Assembly: GCA_025935735.1 (NCBI GenBank)
Contig: JAICUS010000102.1
Location: 1 to 13,752 of the forward strand
Source of the DNA: Solirubrobacteraceae bacterium
GTDB lineage: Bacteria; Actinomycetota; Thermoleophilia; Solirubrobacterales; Solirubrobacteraceae
Direction of reading: 5' to 3'
Length of the DNA: 13,752 bases
Position numbers and translations under genes: made by a program. Shown in pieces: positions 1-6,653 of this stretch. Within the stretch, counting starts at the first letter, position 1, and each line of letters begins with the position of its first letter. A model generated the notes under the pieces. That model searched no databases, was not told where the DNA came from, and saw only the letters and a list, made by a program, of their open reading frames with translations.

Positions 1-1
1 C

Positions 2-604
2 CGCATCGAGCCGTTCCTGCCGCGGCCACAGGTCGTGCGCCACGAGGACGGGATGTTCGACCTCGACTTCGATCGCCCGCAGTCGATCGGCCGCCTGCGC
101 GGCTTCCAGGGCAACTACGGCGGGTTCGTGCGCTCCTACGCCTACATCCTCAGCCTCGGCGCCGACGGCCTGCAGGAGGCGTCGGAGACCGCGGTGCTCA
201 ACGCCAACTACCTGCTGGCCAAGCTGCGCGAGCTGGGCGTGACCAAGCACCTGCCGCCGGCCTACGACGAGCGCCTCTGCATGCACGAGTTCGTCCTCTC
301 GGGCGCGCCGATGAAGCGCGAGCTCGGGCTGCGCACGCTCGACCTGGCCAAGCGGCTGCTCGACCACGGCTACCACCCGCCGACGGTCTACTTCCCGCTG
401 CTGGTCGACGAGGCGCTGCTCGTGGAGCCGACCGAGACCGAGACCCGCGAGACCCTCGACGGCTTCGCCCAGGCGCTCAAGGACATCCTCGACGAGGGCG
501 CCGAGGACCCGGAGATCGCCCGCCACGCGCCGTACGGCACGCCGGTCCGCCGGCTGGACGAGGCCGGCGCGGCCAAGCGCCCGGTCATCCGCCAGCCGCT
601 GTAG
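2..604 (+). CDS. gcvPB: Glycine dehydrogenase (decarboxylating) subunit 2, C-terminal part
   Basis: The reading frame enters from the left edge and ends at TAG 602-604, so about 200 C-terminal residues are present. Near the start it reads EPFLPRPQVV, then DFDRPQSIGRLRGFQGN, then AYAYILSLGADGL and LNANYLLAKL, the pattern of the second subunit of two-part P-protein. P-protein is the PLP enzyme of the glycine cleavage system that decarboxylates glycine onto lipoyl-H-protein. The PLP-binding lysine lies upstream of the window. A GTG at 35 could mark a start, but homology continues in front of it, so the gene is cut by the window rather than started there. gcvPA would be expected just upstream (inference). 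Confidence 0.93.
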   Translation, partial: RIEPFLPRPQVVRHEDGMFDLDFDRPQSIGRLRGFQGNYGGFVRSYAYILSLGADGLQEASETAVLNANYLLAKLRELGVTKHLPPAYDERLCMHEFVLSGAPMKRELGLRTLDLAKRLLDHGYHPPTVYFPLLVDEALLVEPTETETRETLDGFAQALKDILDEGAEDPEIARHAPYGTPVRRLDEAGAAKRPVIRQPL

Positions 605-606
605 CA

Positions 607-628
607 GGCGTCAACCCCGTCTGACGCC
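607..628 (+). terminator. Weak hairpin after gcvPB
   Basis: GGCGTC (607-612) can pair with GACGCC (623-628) over a 10-nt loop, three bases after the gcvPB stop. There is no T-run, so this is only a possible terminator or processing hairpin. Confidence 0.3.
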
Positions 629-639
629 CTAGTCGGGAA

Positions 640-712
640 ATCGGCGCACCGTTTTTCGGGACCCGATGGCCTTGGGAAGTCCGGGTGCAGTCCCAAACCC
701 TCTCTGAGGAGG
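640..712 (+). promoter_or_regulatory. Possible folded 5' leader and Shine-Dalgarno of the secreted-protein gene
   Basis: Two stacked dyads precede the gene: ATCGG (640-644) with CCGAT (663-667), enclosing CCG-TTTTT-CGG (649-659), and TTGGGA (672-677) with TCCCAA (691-696). GCACC (646-650) could also pair with GGTGC (684-688). GAGGAGG at 706-712 is a strong ribosome site four bases before ATG 717. I do not recognise a named riboswitch class and see no TANNNT box here, so the leader function is inference. The ribosome site itself is clear. Confidence 0.35.
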
Positions 713-716
713 TCCC

Positions 717-1283
717 ATGTCTCGTACACGCCTGGCCGCCGTGGCGGCCACGCTCACCTGCGCGTTCATGCTCGTCGGCGGAACCGGCATCGCGTCCGCG
801 CAGACCGCTCCCGCGTCCCAGCAGCTCGGCAAGACCATCAAGGTCACCGGTGCGACCAAGAGCGGCAAGAAGCTGAACGCGAAGTACACGATCGACCGCT
901 TCATCGCCAAGGGCAACAAGACGTACGCGCTCGGCACGCTGAAGGGCAAGATCGGCCGCACGCACTTCACCAAGCGTCACGTGAAGATGCCGGTCGCCCA
1001 GAGCACCGGTGCGGCGGCCGCGCAGGCCACCTCGTGCCAGGTCCTCGACCTCGTCATCAACCCGATCAACCTCAACCTGCTCGGGCTGGTGGTCCACACC
1101 GACACGATCCACCTGAACATCACGGCGGTCCCGGGCGCCGGGAACCTGCTCGGCAACCTGCTGTGCGGGATCCTCGGCATCCTCAACCCGCCGACGCTCC
1201 CCACCGGCGGCCTGTCCGGCGCGCAGCTCGCGCAGCTGCTCAACGCCATCCTCGGCGCGCTCACGCCGGTCCTCGGCGGATAA
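717..1283 (+). CDS. Small secreted protein of unknown function with paired-cysteine hydrophobic domain
   Basis: A 188-residue protein whose ATG is fixed by GAGGAGG four bases upstream. Residues 1-28 form a signal peptide: basic MSRTR, a hydrophobic core, then an ASA-Q cleavage-like site. Residues about 36-90 are Lys/Arg/Thr-rich and polar (GKTIKVTGATKSGKKLNAKY). An Ala-rich linker follows. Residues about 105-155 form a compact motif: SCQVLDLVINPINLNLLGLV, a stretch ending HLNITA, then GAGNLLGNLLC. The two cysteines, about 43 residues apart, would suit a disulfide outside the cell. The tail is Leu/Gly/Pro-rich. The Cys-motif recalls secreted proteins of unknown function in related actinobacteria, but I cannot assign a role. 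It stands alone, bounded by hairpins, which suits a separately expressed surface or secreted protein. Confidence 0.8.
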   Translation: MSRTRLAAVAATLTCAFMLVGGTGIASAQTAPASQQLGKTIKVTGATKSGKKLNAKYTIDRFIAKGNKTYALGTLKGKIGRTHFTKRHVKMPVAQSTGAAAAQATSCQVLDLVINPINLNLLGLVVHTDTIHLNITAVPGAGNLLGNLLCGILGILNPPTLPTGGLSGAQLAQLLNAILGALTPVLGG

Positions 1284-1291
1284 GGCTCGAA

Positions 1292-1322
1292 CCGGCGGCG
1301 GGGCCTCGAGTCCCGCCGCCGG
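1292..1322 (+). terminator. Strong GC-rich terminator hairpin
   Basis: CCGGCGGCGGG (1292-1302) pairs perfectly with CCCGCCGCCGG (1312-1322), 11 bp with a 9-nt loop, eight bases after the stop at 1281-1283. No T-run follows, as is common for actinobacterial intrinsic terminators. It separates the secreted-protein gene from trpS. Confidence 0.75.
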
Positions 1323-1327
1323 CTCGA

Positions 1328-1333
1328 TACCCT
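1328..1333 (+). promoter_or_regulatory. Putative -10 box of trpS
   Basis: TACCCT fits TANNNT and ends 12 nt before ATG 1346. Transcription would start near 1340, leaving a leader of about six bases. No Shine-Dalgarno is visible between box and start. Confidence 0.45.
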
Positions 1334-1345
1334 CGGCCGGGCGAG

Positions 1346-2356
1346 ATGATCATCTTCTCCGGCATCCAGCCCACGGGCCGCAAGCACCTGGGCAACTACA
1401 TCGGGGCGATCCGCCAGTACGTCGAGGGCCAGGACCGCGGCGACCCGGCGATCTACTGCATAGTCGACCTGCACGCCACCACGGTCAGCTACGACCCCGA
1501 CGAGCTGCGCCGGCGCACGCGGGACACGGCCGCGCTGCTGCTCGCCGCGGGATTGAGCCCAGACCGCTGCATCCTCTTCCGCCAGGGCGACGTGCCGGAG
1601 CACACCGAGCTCACCTGGCTGCTGTCGAGCGTCACCTCGGTGGGTGAGCTCCAGCGCATGCACCAGTTCCGCGACAAGTCCGTCGCCCAGCGCGAGCGGG
1701 TGTCCGCCGGGCTGCTCTATTACCCCGTGCTGATGGCCGCCGACGTGCTCGTCTACCGCGCGCACGAGGTCCCGGTCGGCGAGGACCAGCGCGAGCACAT
1801 CGAGATCATGCGGCGCATCGCCGACAGCTTCAACCGGCGCTTCGGCGAGACGCTGGTGGTGCCCGAGGGCAACATCCCGAAGGTCGGCGCGCGCATCCTC
1901 GACCTGCAGGACCCCGCGTCGAAGATGTCCACCTCGAGCGAGTCCGACAAGGGCCGGATCTACGTGGACGAGGAGCGCGACTCGATCGTCAAGAAGTTCA
2001 AGAGCGCGCAGACCGACTCGGGCAGCGACATCGTGCGCGCGCCCGACAAGCCCGGCATCACCAACCTCATCGAGATCCTCGCCACCGTCCGCGGGCGCAC
2101 GCCCGAGGAGGTGGAGCGCGAATTCGCCGGCTCCGGCTATGGCGCCTTCAAGGTGGCGGTGGGCGAGGAGGTCGCGAATTGGCTGGCCCCGGTGCGCGCG
2201 GCCTTCCTGGAGCTGCGCGACGACACCGACCGCATCGAGGACATCCTCGAGGCCGGCGCCGAGAAGGCCCGGGCGATCGCGTCGGGTGTCGTCGCGGACG
2301 TGCGTGAAGTGATGGGCGTCGGCCCTGCGCGGCGGTCCGTCGGCCCCGCCGCCTAG
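1346..2356 (+). CDS. trpS: Tryptophanyl-tRNA synthetase
   Basis: A 336-residue class Ic aminoacyl-tRNA synthetase that activates tryptophan with ATP and charges tRNA-Trp. It starts MIIFSGIQPTG, as TrpS proteins do. The HIGH-type signature is KHLGN at residues 13-17 and KMSTS is at 193-197. GELQRMHQFRDKS (about 100-112) and the stretch around YYPVLMAADVLVY (125-137) match the substrate pocket and dimer core. Length is normal. The open frame extends far upstream, but ATG 1346 gives the family N-terminus and follows a -10-like box. It lies directly before scpA; the pair is not linked in function but may share transcription. Confidence 0.96.
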   Translation: MIIFSGIQPTGRKHLGNYIGAIRQYVEGQDRGDPAIYCIVDLHATTVSYDPDELRRRTRDTAALLLAAGLSPDRCILFRQGDVPEHTELTWLLSSVTSVGELQRMHQFRDKSVAQRERVSAGLLYYPVLMAADVLVYRAHEVPVGEDQREHIEIMRRIADSFNRRFGETLVVPEGNIPKVGARILDLQDPASKMSTSSESDKGRIYVDEERDSIVKKFKSAQTDSGSDIVRAPDKPGITNLIEILATVRGRTPEEVEREFAGSGYGAFKVAVGEEVANWLAPVRAAFLELRDDTDRIEDILEAGAEKARAIASGVVADVREVMGVGPARRSVGPAA

Positions 2357-2359
2357 CCT
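2354..2359 (+). promoter_or_regulatory. Putative -10 box of scpA made from the trpS stop codon
   Basis: TAGCCT fits TANNNT and starts with the TAG that stops trpS. It ends nine bases before the GTG of scpA at 2369, giving a leader of about three bases. No Shine-Dalgarno is visible. Confidence 0.4.
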
Positions 2360-2368
2360 TCCCTCGGC

Positions 2369-3115
2369 GTGCTGCGCATCGCTCAACTCGAGCTCGACCT
2401 CGACGTCTTCGCCGGGCCGTTCGACCTGCTGCTCTCGCTCGTGCTGCGCGAGGAGCTCGACCTGCTGGAGGTCGACCTGGCCGAGGTCGTCGTCGCCTAC
2501 CTCGACCACCTGGAGGCGGCCGACGAGCTCGACCTGGAATCGGCCACCGAGTTCCTCGTGCTGATCGCCGCGCTGCTGGAGCTCAAGTCGCGGCTGATGC
2601 TGCCCGGCGAGGAGGTCGAGGAGCTCGACGAGATGGAGCCGGCCGAGGCGGCCGAGGAGCTGCTCGCCCGGCTGCTCGAGTACGCCCGCTTCCGGGCCGC
2701 CGGCGCCCATCTGGCCGAGCGCCACGAGCACGGGCAGTCGTTCCTCTGGCGGGTGGCCAGGCTGCCCGACGGGCTGCGGCGGATGCCGGAGACCGCGGCG
2801 TACGAGCCCGCGGTGCTGGGCGAGGCGCTGGGCGGCCTGCTGCGCACGCCGCCGCCGATCGACCTCACCCACATGGCCACGCCGCGGGTCACCGTGGGCG
2901 AGCGGCTCGCCCACCTGCGCGCCCTGCTGCGCCGCGGCGCGTTCTCCTTCGACGAGGCGGTGCGCGGCGCCGACCGCGTGACGGTCTGCGTGACCGTGTT
3001 CGCCCTGCTCGAGCTCTACAAGCGCGGCGAGGCCGGCTGGGAGCAGTCCGAGCCGTTCGGCGAGATCACCGTCCACGCGGGCGAGGCGGGCGCCCGGGAG
3101 GAGGCCGCGGCGTGA
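2369..3115 (+). CDS. scpA: Segregation and condensation protein A
   Basis: A 248-residue kleisin subunit of the bacterial Smc-ScpAB condensin, which bridges the Smc heads and binds ScpB to organise and segregate the chromosome. The N-terminus has the family signature FAGPFDLLLSLVLREELDL (about residues 12-30), then LAEVVVAYLDHL, and ATEFLVLIAALLELKSRLML around 60-80. An acidic linker rich in Glu/Asp/Ala follows (about 83-105). The C-terminal winged helix that contacts Smc ends in VTVFALLELYKRGEA. GTG 2369 is the first start that fits. The stop overlaps the scpB start by four bases (GTGA), so translation is probably coupled. Confidence 0.94.
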   Translation: MLRIAQLELDLDVFAGPFDLLLSLVLREELDLLEVDLAEVVVAYLDHLEAADELDLESATEFLVLIAALLELKSRLMLPGEEVEELDEMEPAEAAEELLARLLEYARFRAAGAHLAERHEHGQSFLWRVARLPDGLRRMPETAAYEPAVLGEALGGLLRTPPPIDLTHMATPRVTVGERLAHLRALLRRGAFSFDEAVRGADRVTVCVTVFALLELYKRGEAGWEQSEPFGEITVHAGEAGAREEAAA

Positions 3116-3693
3116 GCCTCTCGCTGGTCGCCCGGGTCGAGGCACTGCTGTTCCTCGCGCCCGAGCCGGTGACCGCCGAGGAGATCGCCGACGCGCTCGG
3201 GGTGTCCGAGAGCGCCGTGGAGCGCGTATTCGACGCGCTGGAGGAGACGCTCGAGGGCCGCGGCGTCGTCCTGCGCCGCGCCGCCGGCGGCGTGCAACTC
3301 ACCGCGCACCCGGAGGCCGAGGAGGCCGCCCGGCGCCTGCTCGGCCGCGCCCGCACGCCGGCGCTCACCCCCGCGCAGGCGGAGACGCTGGCGATCGTCG
3401 CCTACCTGCAGCCCGTCTCGCGCCCCGAGGTCGCCCGCATCCGCGGCGTGGCCAGCGAGTCGGCCACGGCCGCCCTGACCGAGCGCGGGCTGATCGAGGA
3501 GGCCGGCCGCTCGCAGTTCGGCGCCGTCCTCTACCGCACCACGGCGCTCTTCCTCAGGCTCTTCGGCCTCGAGTCGCCCGAGCAGCTCCCGGACCTCGCC
3601 CAATGGGATCCCAGCCCGGAGGAGGCCGCCGCGCTGCGCGACCGCCTGCTGCGCGCCGGCGAGGCCCGGGGCGAGGCTTCCGCGGCTCGCTGA
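3112..3693 (+). CDS. scpB: Segregation and condensation protein B
   Basis: A 193-residue partner of ScpA in the Smc complex, made of two winged helices. The first spans roughly residues 1-75 (ARVEALLFLAPEPVTAEEIA, then LEETLEGRGVVLRRAAGGVQ). The second carries the signature TPAQAETLAIVAYLQPVSRP and VARIRGV (about 83-110), followed by LTERGLIEEAGRS and YRTTALFLRLFGLESPEQLP. The GTG start sits inside the scpA stop (GTGA). The segment after GLIEEAGR is slightly shorter than the usual GxPxLY loop, which looks like ordinary divergence. In many actinobacteria rluB follows scpB directly; here it lies 3.95 kb further on. Confidence 0.93.
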   Translation: MSLSLVARVEALLFLAPEPVTAEEIADALGVSESAVERVFDALEETLEGRGVVLRRAAGGVQLTAHPEAEEAARRLLGRARTPALTPAQAETLAIVAYLQPVSRPEVARIRGVASESATAALTERGLIEEAGRSQFGAVLYRTTALFLRLFGLESPEQLPDLAQWDPSPEEAAALRDRLLRAGEARGEASAAR

Positions 3694-3704
3694 ACCGCGG
3701 TTTT
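3680..3704 (+). terminator. Putative intrinsic terminator after scpB
   Basis: CCGCGG (3680-3685) can pair with CCGCGG (3695-3700) over a nine-base loop, followed by TTTT. It overlaps the scpB stop at 3691-3693. AACCGCGGTT (3693-3702) is also a perfect palindrome. The bases from here to the terC stop at 3862 contain no gene I can support. Confidence 0.5.
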
Positions 3705-3845
3705 GGGCGGCTCGGCGAACTGCTTGCTGGGTAGGGAGTGGTCAGCCCGGCCTGCGGTCAAGAACGATCGTCCCGGGTAGCGAAGCGATCACGTGCGACC
3801 GCAGCCGCGCGGTGGCCAGGAAAACGAACACCCGCGCACGGCGGC

Positions 3846-3863
3846 AAGGGCTCTCGCCCCCTT
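3846..3863 (-). terminator. Possible hairpin at the end of terC
   Basis: AAGGG (3846-3850) and CCCTT (3859-3863) can pair over eight bases, overlapping the terC stop (TAA on the minus strand at 3862-3864). The stem is short and has no T-run. Confidence 0.3.
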
Positions 3864-4731
3864 ACCCAGCCGGCCGTTCGCTGGCGCGACGAGGCGATGA
3901 GACGGGCGCGCGCGCCAGCGACGCGCCGACGGCGGCGCCGAGGATCGCCACGATCGCGCCGAGGGAGACCGCGACCGGCAGGTGGATCAGGTCCTCGAGC
4001 AGCATCTTGGTCCCCACGAACACCAGCAGGGCCGCCAAGCCGTAGTGGAGGTAGTGGAAGCGCGCCGCGGCGCCGTCGAGCAGCACGTAGAGCGCGCGCA
4101 GGCCGAGCAGCGCGAACGCGTTGGCGGCGAAGACGAGGAACGTGTTCGTGGTGATGGCCAGCACGGCGGGGATCGAGTCGATGGCGAACACGACGTCGGC
4201 CAGCGCCACCGCGAGCAGCGCGGCCACCAGCGGCGGCACGCGCAGCCGGCGCAGGCCGGCGAGCCGCTGCGGCGGCCCGGAGTCGCCCTTGAACGCCAGC
4301 CGGATGCCGGTGGCCACGAGCAGCGCCCCCATCAGGTACAGAACCGGGTGGAAGAGCTCGATCAGCGCGATGCCGGCGACGATGAACCCGGTCCGCAGCA
4401 CCAGCGCGACGACGATGCCGAACGTCAGCACGTCCGCCTGCTTGTCCCGCGGCACGGCGAAGGAGCCGATCAGCACGGCGATCACGAACACGTTGTCCAG
4501 CGAGAGCGCCTTCTCCATCAGGAAGCCGGCCCAGTAGGAGCCGGCGGCCGCGCCGCCGCCCACGGCGAGCACGACGACGCCGAACGCGACGCCGACCGCC
4601 ATCCACAGCGCGCTCCAGCCCGCGGCGCCGCGCAGCGACCCCGCGCTGCGGTGGGCGAAGAACAGGTCGACGGAGAGCAGGGCGAGCAGCGCGCCGATGA
4701 GGGCGAGCCAGCCGAGAAGGGAGACGGACAT
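3862..4731 (-). CDS. TerC/Alx-family integral membrane protein, probable manganese exporter
   Basis: A 289-residue polytopic membrane protein with roughly seven to nine hydrophobic helices. Family marks are MEKALSLDNVFVIAVLI (residues 72-88, with acidic E73 and D79) and VFAIDSIPAVLAITTNTFLV (181-200, with D185), then ANAFALLGLRALYVLL. The C-terminal tail is Pro/Ser/Arg-rich and cytoplasmic-like. TerC/Alx proteins were named for tellurite resistance, but members under yybP-ykoY riboswitches export Mn2+. This gene has exactly that leader, so manganese efflux is the best inference. ATG 4731 is supported by GGAGG nine bases upstream (plus-strand 4741-4745). It is transcribed divergently from the sulfotransferase-family gene. 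Confidence 0.93.
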   Translation of the reverse strand: MSVSLLGWLALIGALLALLSVDLFFAHRSAGSLRGAAGWSALWMAVGVAFGVVVLAVGGGAAAGSYWAGFLMEKALSLDNVFVIAVLIGSFAVPRDKQADVLTFGIVVALVLRTGFIVAGIALIELFHPVLYLMGALLVATGIRLAFKGDSGPPQRLAGLRRLRVPPLVAALLAVALADVVFAIDSIPAVLAITTNTFLVFAANAFALLGLRALYVLLDGAAARFHYLHYGLAALLVFVGTKMLLEDLIHLPVAVSLGAIVAILGAAVGASLARAPVSSPRRASERPAG

Positions 4732-4740
4732 ATGTGGGTT

Positions 4741-4775
4741 CCTCCGAACGTGTCGTGACGGTCAGCGTTCGAAGG
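4741..4775 (-). promoter_or_regulatory. Riboswitch expression platform: Shine-Dalgarno-sequestering helix
   Basis: On the minus strand CCTTCGAACG (4775-4766) can pair along all ten bases with CGTTCGGAGG (4750-4741), with one G-U pair and a 15-nt loop. The second arm contains the terC ribosome site GGAGG. The first six bases of the first arm are also the 3' strand of aptamer helix P1, so P1 and this helix exclude each other. Ligand-stabilised P1 would free the ribosome site, giving a translational ON switch. The pairing is seen; the mechanism is inferred from the known Mn2+ class. Confidence 0.75.
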
Positions 4776-4858
4776 TGTCTCCCGCCGCTGGGGCGGACGC
4801 CGCGGGCCCGTGGGGGGCCGGCCTGACGACGGCGTCGCTCGAGGGATACTCCCCTTCG
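4770..4858 (-). ncRNA. yybP-ykoY manganese riboswitch aptamer
   Basis: Read on the minus strand, P1 is CGAAGG (4858-4853) with CCTTCG (4775-4770). Inside it are the conserved GGGGAGTA just after the 5' strand and GGGAGACA just before the 3' strand. The internal GTCGTCA plus CCGGC element is present, and GACGCCG (4836-4830) pairs with CGGCGTC (4802-4796). These are the hallmarks of the yybP-ykoY Mn2+-sensing class, found upstream of TerC/Alx, MntP and P-type ATPase genes. The gene behind it is a TerC protein, which agrees. I could not run a covariance model. Confidence 0.88.
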
Positions 4859-4864
4859 CCTCCC

Positions 4865-4870
4865 AAGGTA
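4865..4870 (-). promoter_or_regulatory. Putative -10 box of the terC transcript
   Basis: TACCTT on the minus strand fits TANNNT. A start seven bases downstream falls near 4858, the first base of aptamer helix P1, so the RNA would begin with the riboswitch. No convincing -35 is visible. Confidence 0.5.
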
Positions 4871-4900
4871 GCGCCTGCGCGCGCAACTTCCACCTGTGCA

Positions 4901-4906
4901 TAGAGT
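4901..4906 (+). promoter_or_regulatory. Putative -10 box of the sulfotransferase-family gene
   Basis: TAGAGT fits TANNNT and ends ten bases before GTG 4917. It lies downstream of an alternative GTG at 4896, which it would exclude from the transcript. No -35 match is obvious. Confidence 0.4.
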
Positions 4907-4916
4907 TGCCGCCTCC

Positions 4917-6653
4917 GTGCGGACCTTCATCCTCGCGCTCGCCGCCGCGGGCGTCCTCGCCGGGCCCGCCGAGGCCGCGGACTTCAGCGTCTATCCCTCG
5001 CCCCACGCGCACTTCGCGGCGCCGGGCACGCAGATCAGCTTCCGCGGCGGCCCGCCCGCGGCGATCGGCTCGGTCAACGTGACCGGCTCGCGCAGCGGCG
5101 GTCACGCGGGCAAGCTCGAGGCCCACTCCGACGGCCAGGGCGCCAGCTTCGTCCCGGACAAGGCGTTCACCCCGGGCGAGCGGGTGACCGTCCGCACGCA
5201 CGACCACATCGCCGGCGCCCGCCGGGGCGACTACGGCTTCACCATCGGGCGCCCGGCCGCCGTGTTCCCCAGCTCCTTCACGCCGCCGCGGGTGCCCAAG
5301 AGCCCGCTGCAGTCGTTCGCCAGCCGCCCCGACCTCGCGCCGCCGAAGGTCGTCGTCTCCACGCGCAAGCCCGGCGTCGCGCCCGGGCTCATCTTCGCCG
5401 CGACCAAGGCCGGCCGCGCCCACGCCGGGCCGATGATCTTCGACGAGCACGGCCGGCTCGTGTGGTTTCAGCCGACCCCCGGCCACGACATCGCCACCGA
5501 CTTCCGCGTCCAGAGCTATGAGGGCCGGCCGGTGCTCACGTGGTGGCAGGGGCGCCAGTACGTGGGCGACGGCGCCGGCGTGGGGGAGATCTACGACTCC
5601 AGCTACCGGCAGGTGGCCCGCGTCCGCGCCTCGGGCGGCCTGCGCGCCGACATGCACGAGTTCCACCTGACGCCGCGGGGCACGGCGCTGATCACCGTCT
5701 ACCAGCGCGACCGCGCGGACCTGCGCCGCTACGGCGGCCCGCGCGACGGCGTCGTGGTCGACGGCATCGTGCAGGAGATCGACGTCAAGACCGGGCTGCT
5801 GCTGTTCGAGTGGCACAGCCTCGACCACGTGGCGCTGTCGGAGTCCTACGTGCCGGCGCCGCCCAAGAGCCCGGCGCAGTGGGACTACTTCCACATCAAC
5901 TCCGTCGACGAGGACGCGGACGGGAACGTGATCGTCTCCGGTCGCCACACCTGGACCGTCTACAAGATCGATCGCGAGACCGGCGACGTGATCTGGCGGC
6001 TCGGCGGCAAGCGCTCGGACTTCAAGCTCGGCCGGGGCGTGAAGACCTCCTGGCAGCACGACGCGCTGGTGCAGCCCGGCGGCACGCTGACGATCTTCGA
6101 CAACGGCGCCGCCGCGCCCGGGCCGGCGTTCCGCAAGCACACCCGTGCGCTCACGCTGCGGCTCGACACACAGGCGAAGACCGCGACGCTGGTCAGCTCG
6201 TTCGTCCACCCGCTCGGGCTGCTCTCGCAGTCGCAGGGCAACGTCCAGCGGCTGCCCAACGGCGACGACTTCGTCGGCTACGGCTCGCGGCGCTGGTTCA
6301 CCGAGTACGGCCCCACCGGCGAGGTGCTGCTGGACGGCCGGCTGGCCGCGGGCAACTCCTCCTATCGCACCTACCGCTTCCCGTGGACGGGCCGGCCGGC
6401 GGAGCTGCCCCGGGTCGTGGCCAAGGGCAAGGAGGTCAGCGTCAGCTGGAACGGCGCCACCGGCGTGGCCCGCTGGCAGCTGCTCGCCGGACCCGGCGCC
6501 GAGGGCATGACGCCGGTCGCCGACGCGCCCGCCACCGGCTTCGAGACCACGATCCCCACGTCGACGACCCAGCCGTTCGTGGCCATGCGGGCCTACGACG
6601 CGGCCGGGAACGTCCTGGCCACCAGCGCGCCCGTCAAGCTGCCGGCGGGCTAG
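4917..6653 (+). CDS. Secreted arylsulfotransferase-family (ASST, Arylsulfotran_2-like) protein
   Basis: A 578-residue exported protein. GTG 4917 gives a clean signal peptide, MRTFILALAAAGVLAGPAEA, then ADF. The alternative GTG 4896 adds seven residues and lies upstream of the probable -10 box. Residues about 22-110 look like a beta-rich Ig-like domain ending YGFTIGRP. The propeller-like core (about 150-470) has the ASST-family pattern: PGLIFAATKAG, GRLVWFQPTPG, ADMHEFHLTPRG, DYFHINSVDEDADGNVIVSG, TGDVIWRLGGKRSDF and SWQHDALVQPGG, with repeated His candidates for catalysis. A C-terminal Fn3/Ig-like domain follows (about 480-578). Known ASSTs move sulfate from one phenol ester to another without PAPS; actual activity and substrate here are unknown. 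Its stop interlocks with that of rlmN. Confidence 0.82.
   Translation: MRTFILALAAAGVLAGPAEAADFSVYPSPHAHFAAPGTQISFRGGPPAAIGSVNVTGSRSGGHAGKLEAHSDGQGASFVPDKAFTPGERVTVRTHDHIAGARRGDYGFTIGRPAAVFPSSFTPPRVPKSPLQSFASRPDLAPPKVVVSTRKPGVAPGLIFAATKAGRAHAGPMIFDEHGRLVWFQPTPGHDIATDFRVQSYEGRPVLTWWQGRQYVGDGAGVGEIYDSSYRQVARVRASGGLRADMHEFHLTPRGTALITVYQRDRADLRRYGGPRDGVVVDGIVQEIDVKTGLLLFEWHSLDHVALSESYVPAPPKSPAQWDYFHINSVDEDADGNVIVSGRHTWTVYKIDRETGDVIWRLGGKRSDFKLGRGVKTSWQHDALVQPGGTLTIFDNGAAAPGPAFRKHTRALTLRLDTQAKTATLVSSFVHPLGLLSQSQGNVQRLPNGDDFVGYGSRRWFTEYGPTGEVLLDGRLAAGNSSYRTYRFPWTGRPAELPRVVAKGKEVSVSWNGATGVARWQLLAGPGAEGMTPVADAPATGFETTIPTSTTQPFVAMRAYDAAGNVLATSAPVKLPAG

Noticed and set aside
35..37. GTG 35 as the true start of the first gene
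   Set aside because: Glycine dehydrogenase subunit 2 similarity continues upstream to the window edge, so the gene is cut by the window.
640..712. Glycine, cobalamin, c-di-GMP or c-di-AMP riboswitch before the secreted-protein gene
   Set aside because: The conserved core sequences of these classes are not present; only generic dyads can be supported.
977..3145. Very long minus-strand open frame (722 aa) opposite the secreted-protein gene, trpS and scpA
   Set aside because: It is opposite well-identified genes, is rich in Arg/Gly/His/Ala repeats typical of antisense frames in GC-rich DNA, and shows no domain.
4896..4916. GTG 4896 as the start of the sulfotransferase-family gene
   Set aside because: It lies upstream of the probable -10 box (4901-4906), has no ribosome site, and spoils an otherwise clean signal peptide that begins at GTG 4917.
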